Assembly: GCF_000003855.2 (NCBI RefSeq)
Contig: NW_003101678.1
Span: 3,567,891 to 3,631,890 of the forward strand
From: Blastomyces gilchristii SLH14081
Taxonomy: Eukaryota; Ascomycota; Eurotiomycetes; Onygenales; Ajellomycetaceae
Direction: 5' to 3'
DNA: 64,000 bases
Below, in pieces: positions 61,187-64,000 of this stretch. Both the position numbers and the translations under genes were made by a program. Position 1 is the first letter of the stretch. The number at the start of each line of letters is the position of its first letter. The notes beneath the pieces are model-generated. The model was not told the DNA's origin. It saw only the letters and a program-made list of their open reading frames with translations, and ran no database searches.

Positions 61187-64000
61187 ATAATAGTTGTAAC
61201 TATCTAGAACTTCTATCACTTGATACTTGATATAACAGTAATTTAGTGTATAAGATGAACACGTGATCTGTATATTCTTAAGATTCAATCACATTAAGTC
61301 TTCTATTTTATATTATTTGATAGAATCTTGATGAACATTGATTTGATTCTTTTAATCTTGTTTTACAATTGTCATGAAGATCTCTGCTCAGTTATAAGTA
61401 TCTCAGAGCTTCATTACTATATTATCAGTGATCTGAATTGAACTGTAGAGATTCAGTGTGAACTGTGTAATTTCTAGAAGATTTAACATCTTCATGTGAT
61501 AACTGTGTATAAGAAAGAACAGGCTTATACCTGTTGAAACAGTATCTCAATCATTGATAGTGATCTCTGTGTGTAGAAGAAGATCATATCAATCATCTTA
61601 TAAGTGATTACAGAACTTATAGAGATAATTCTTTACAGTCTAAATTGTCTGTTCTGATGCATCATCAGTCTCAGAGTGATAGATAGTTGATAAATAGTGT
61701 ATAATCTTGAGAACTTGACAAATCCTTGTTCAGAGAGCACTCATAAATTGATAGTCTTAATTCAATACTATAGATCTCAGTAATTCATGTATCTAATAGA
61801 ATAGACTCTGTAGAAAAGCTTCAGTGACTTATTCAGTATTCATCTTATTACAAGATTTCAATATTACATCTTTGCTCAATCAGTTCATAATGATTAGAAT
61901 GTTTCTATAATCTTTACTCTCAGAGAGAATCAACAGTAAAGTCAATTATCATATCTTATCAGATTCTATCAGAAATATCAAGCAGCTTCAGCAGGCCTTT
62001 TCTATAGTTGTTTCATAAGATAATGAAAGAAGAACAGTTGCAGTTTCATACAAAATATCTGATACTATTTAATATCTCAGATCAGTAGAATTCTCAAGAG
62101 ATCATATAATACAGTTATTCACAGTCTGAATGACTGATTATACACAAATTATGCATCTCTTGCATTATTTGAGTGTGTAAGAGTTCAGAGTAAGAGACTC
62201 AGTATCATTCACAGAATTGTAGAGTGTTATTATCATCAATTGAATATTCTGAGATATCAGTTCTTATATGTAGTTCTGAGGAAAAGTAAGATATATTTTA
62301 ATATACTGCTTCAGTGAGAATCTGAAGGAGTTTATCAGTCTAAGCTGCTGTATGCTACACTTCATTCATTGTAGAAGAAGTGAAGATATCAGTATCAGTA
62401 TCAGTTCAGAGAGAGATTTTCCAATCAGAGAAGTGTGTATAGTGTCATGAGTTGTTCTATCTTGATTAATCAATATCTTCAGATCTAAGAGCTGATGCTC
62501 TTAGTTCATTCAATAGATGTCTGTTACATTGAAAGGCATATCTTACTCTTATTATAAGAGAGCATCTGTCATCAAGTTCTGACTGCTAGATTGATAGTGT
62601 ATCATAAAATGCAAGCAGCTTAAGAACTCAGATTATTGTATCTGTTATTCAGTGAGTTTATAGATTATTATAAAGTACTTAAGATTCTTATGATCTGTGA
62701 TTATCTTAAATTCAGAGATACTTCAGAGTTCAGAGTCTCATTCTTCTAGATAGTATATAATTATAAGAAGTTTCTTATCATAGATCTTATAATTGCATTT
62801 AACAGAACTCAGTTTCTTAGATATGAAGATATATGATTATAGAATATCTTTCTTATTATATTATAATATAGCTTCTTCTATCATATAGTCAGAGAAATCA
62901 GCTTCAACAACTGTTTCATAATCAGAGTTAAATATTATTAGTAGAGAAGTATTGATAAATATCTTCTTCATCTATATAAATACAGCTTCAGTATTCACTG
63001 ATTACTGAAACACTGAGTTCTTCTTGATAGATTCTGTAAGTGATCTTATAATATCTGAGAAGTTTCATATAAATTACTGATAGAAGTTAGTAAATTCAAT
63101 GAAGCTTCATACATCTTTCACAGTATATAAAGCTTCTCATTCAAGAATGACAGAGACTTTCTCAGAATTCATTCAAATTCTCTTACCAGCTTCTATGATA
63201 AAACCCAGATATTTAATACTCTTAACTTCAAAATCACACTTATCAATATCTATCAGTAGTTCTACTTCTTGTAATCATTGTAATATCTTTTATACATGTT
63301 CTTGATATTGTTTTCTGAACTCATTAGTGAAGATGAGAATGTTATCAAGATACAGAGATATAAATTCATTAAGAAAATCTCAGAGTGCTCAGCTAATATA
63401 CTTCTGAAATGTACTGAGAATATTAATCAGTCTGAAGAGTGTGACTACTCATTCAAAGAGATTATATTATGTTTACAATACTGTAAGTCACTCATCTTCT
63501 TCAGTGATCCAGATCTTATGAAATGCAGTGATGATATCTAACTTTGCAAATCATTGAGCTTATTTAATATGAGCTAGAGTTTCATTGATAAGAGATAAAG
63601 AATAGCAGTTCTTCTTTGTTAATCTGTTCAGTTGTTAATAGTTCACATAGAATCAGAGTTCTTCACCTGATTTCTTTGCAAAGAGAATAGAGGCTGTGAC
63701 AGAAGAGTTACTAATGCATATGAATTCTTTATTTAACAGATTATTGAGTGTCTTTTGAAGGAGAAGAAGTTCATCTTAGAACATGTTATAAAGAAGATCT
63801 TATGATGATTCAGAGTCTTTATCATTCTTCTTTTCTAATTTGATACTGTGATTCACTCCTGAGCCTCATAAGAGAAGTATTTTCATAATATTATCTTGTT
63901 GAAAGATATCTAGATATTTGTGATATTATTGAGAGAGTTTCATACAAGAATCTGTTATTATAACACAGGATAACTTTTCTAGAGTCTTTTTGATATTGAT
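61187..64000 (-). mobile_element. Gypsy family A, copy 3, partial
   Basis: Matches the interior of copies 1 and 2 on the minus strand from near the 3' end of pol (61187, equivalent to about 3320 in the left fragment) through RT (about 63250-63600), and continues past the window. No 3' LTR: it is cut off at the short GC-rich element. Riddled with stops. Confidence 0.75.

Overview
The window looks like nuclear DNA of a filamentous or dimorphic ascomycete. The genes have short GT-AG introns of about 50-190 bp, pyrimidine-rich leaders, and proteins of typical Eurotiomycete type. A GC-balanced gene block lies between two AT-rich, transposon-filled blocks that have lost almost every CpG. Large AT-rich isochores of decayed Gypsy elements, plus the intergenic word TACGGAGTA, fit Onygenales and best Ajellomycetaceae (Blastomyces-like). 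That placement is inference; no marker gene was compared.

Layout. 1-4650: AT-rich block with an unrecognised stretch, then the 3' part and 3' LTR of a Gypsy element (family A). 4651-42500: gene block with ten confident genes: a polyglutamine protein of unknown function (with a probable frameshift), a Golgi UDP-galactose-type nucleotide-sugar transporter, the meiotic helicase HFM1/MER3, an MDP-1-type HAD phosphatase, dynactin p27, the nuclear-basket protein Mlp1/TPR, TFIIE beta, DHBP synthase (riboflavin pathway), checkpoint kinase Chk1 and an E2 enzyme of the UBE2C/Ubc11 type. An eleventh, an F-box/WD-like protein, has an unresolved 5' end. 42500-64000: AT-rich block with a complete family A Gypsy on the + strand, an inverted second copy carrying a nested LINE and a nested tRNA-derived SINE, a second Gypsy family (B), a short unmutated LTR-like GC island, and a third family A copy running off the window.

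Exons were resolved by hand from splice signals, reading phase and family conservation. For MER3 (10 exons), the transporter (4), DHBP synthase (3), Ubc11 (3), Chk1 (2), Mlp1 (2) and the phosphatase (2) the joined exon lengths are exact multiples of three. The genes do not form a pathway cluster. Functional neighbours include Chk1 and the E2, which are divergent and share a 735-bp upstream region, and Mlp1 and TFIIE beta, which share a 596-bp upstream region with two TCACGTGA sites.

The most novel structure is in the right block: a 383-bp SINE with A and B boxes, a (TAA)n tail and an 11-bp target duplication, and a 5'-truncated LINE with the same kind of tail and a similar 3' end, which splits an LTR. 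The mutation pattern in these repeats appears to target CpG rather than the CpA favoured by Neurospora RIP.
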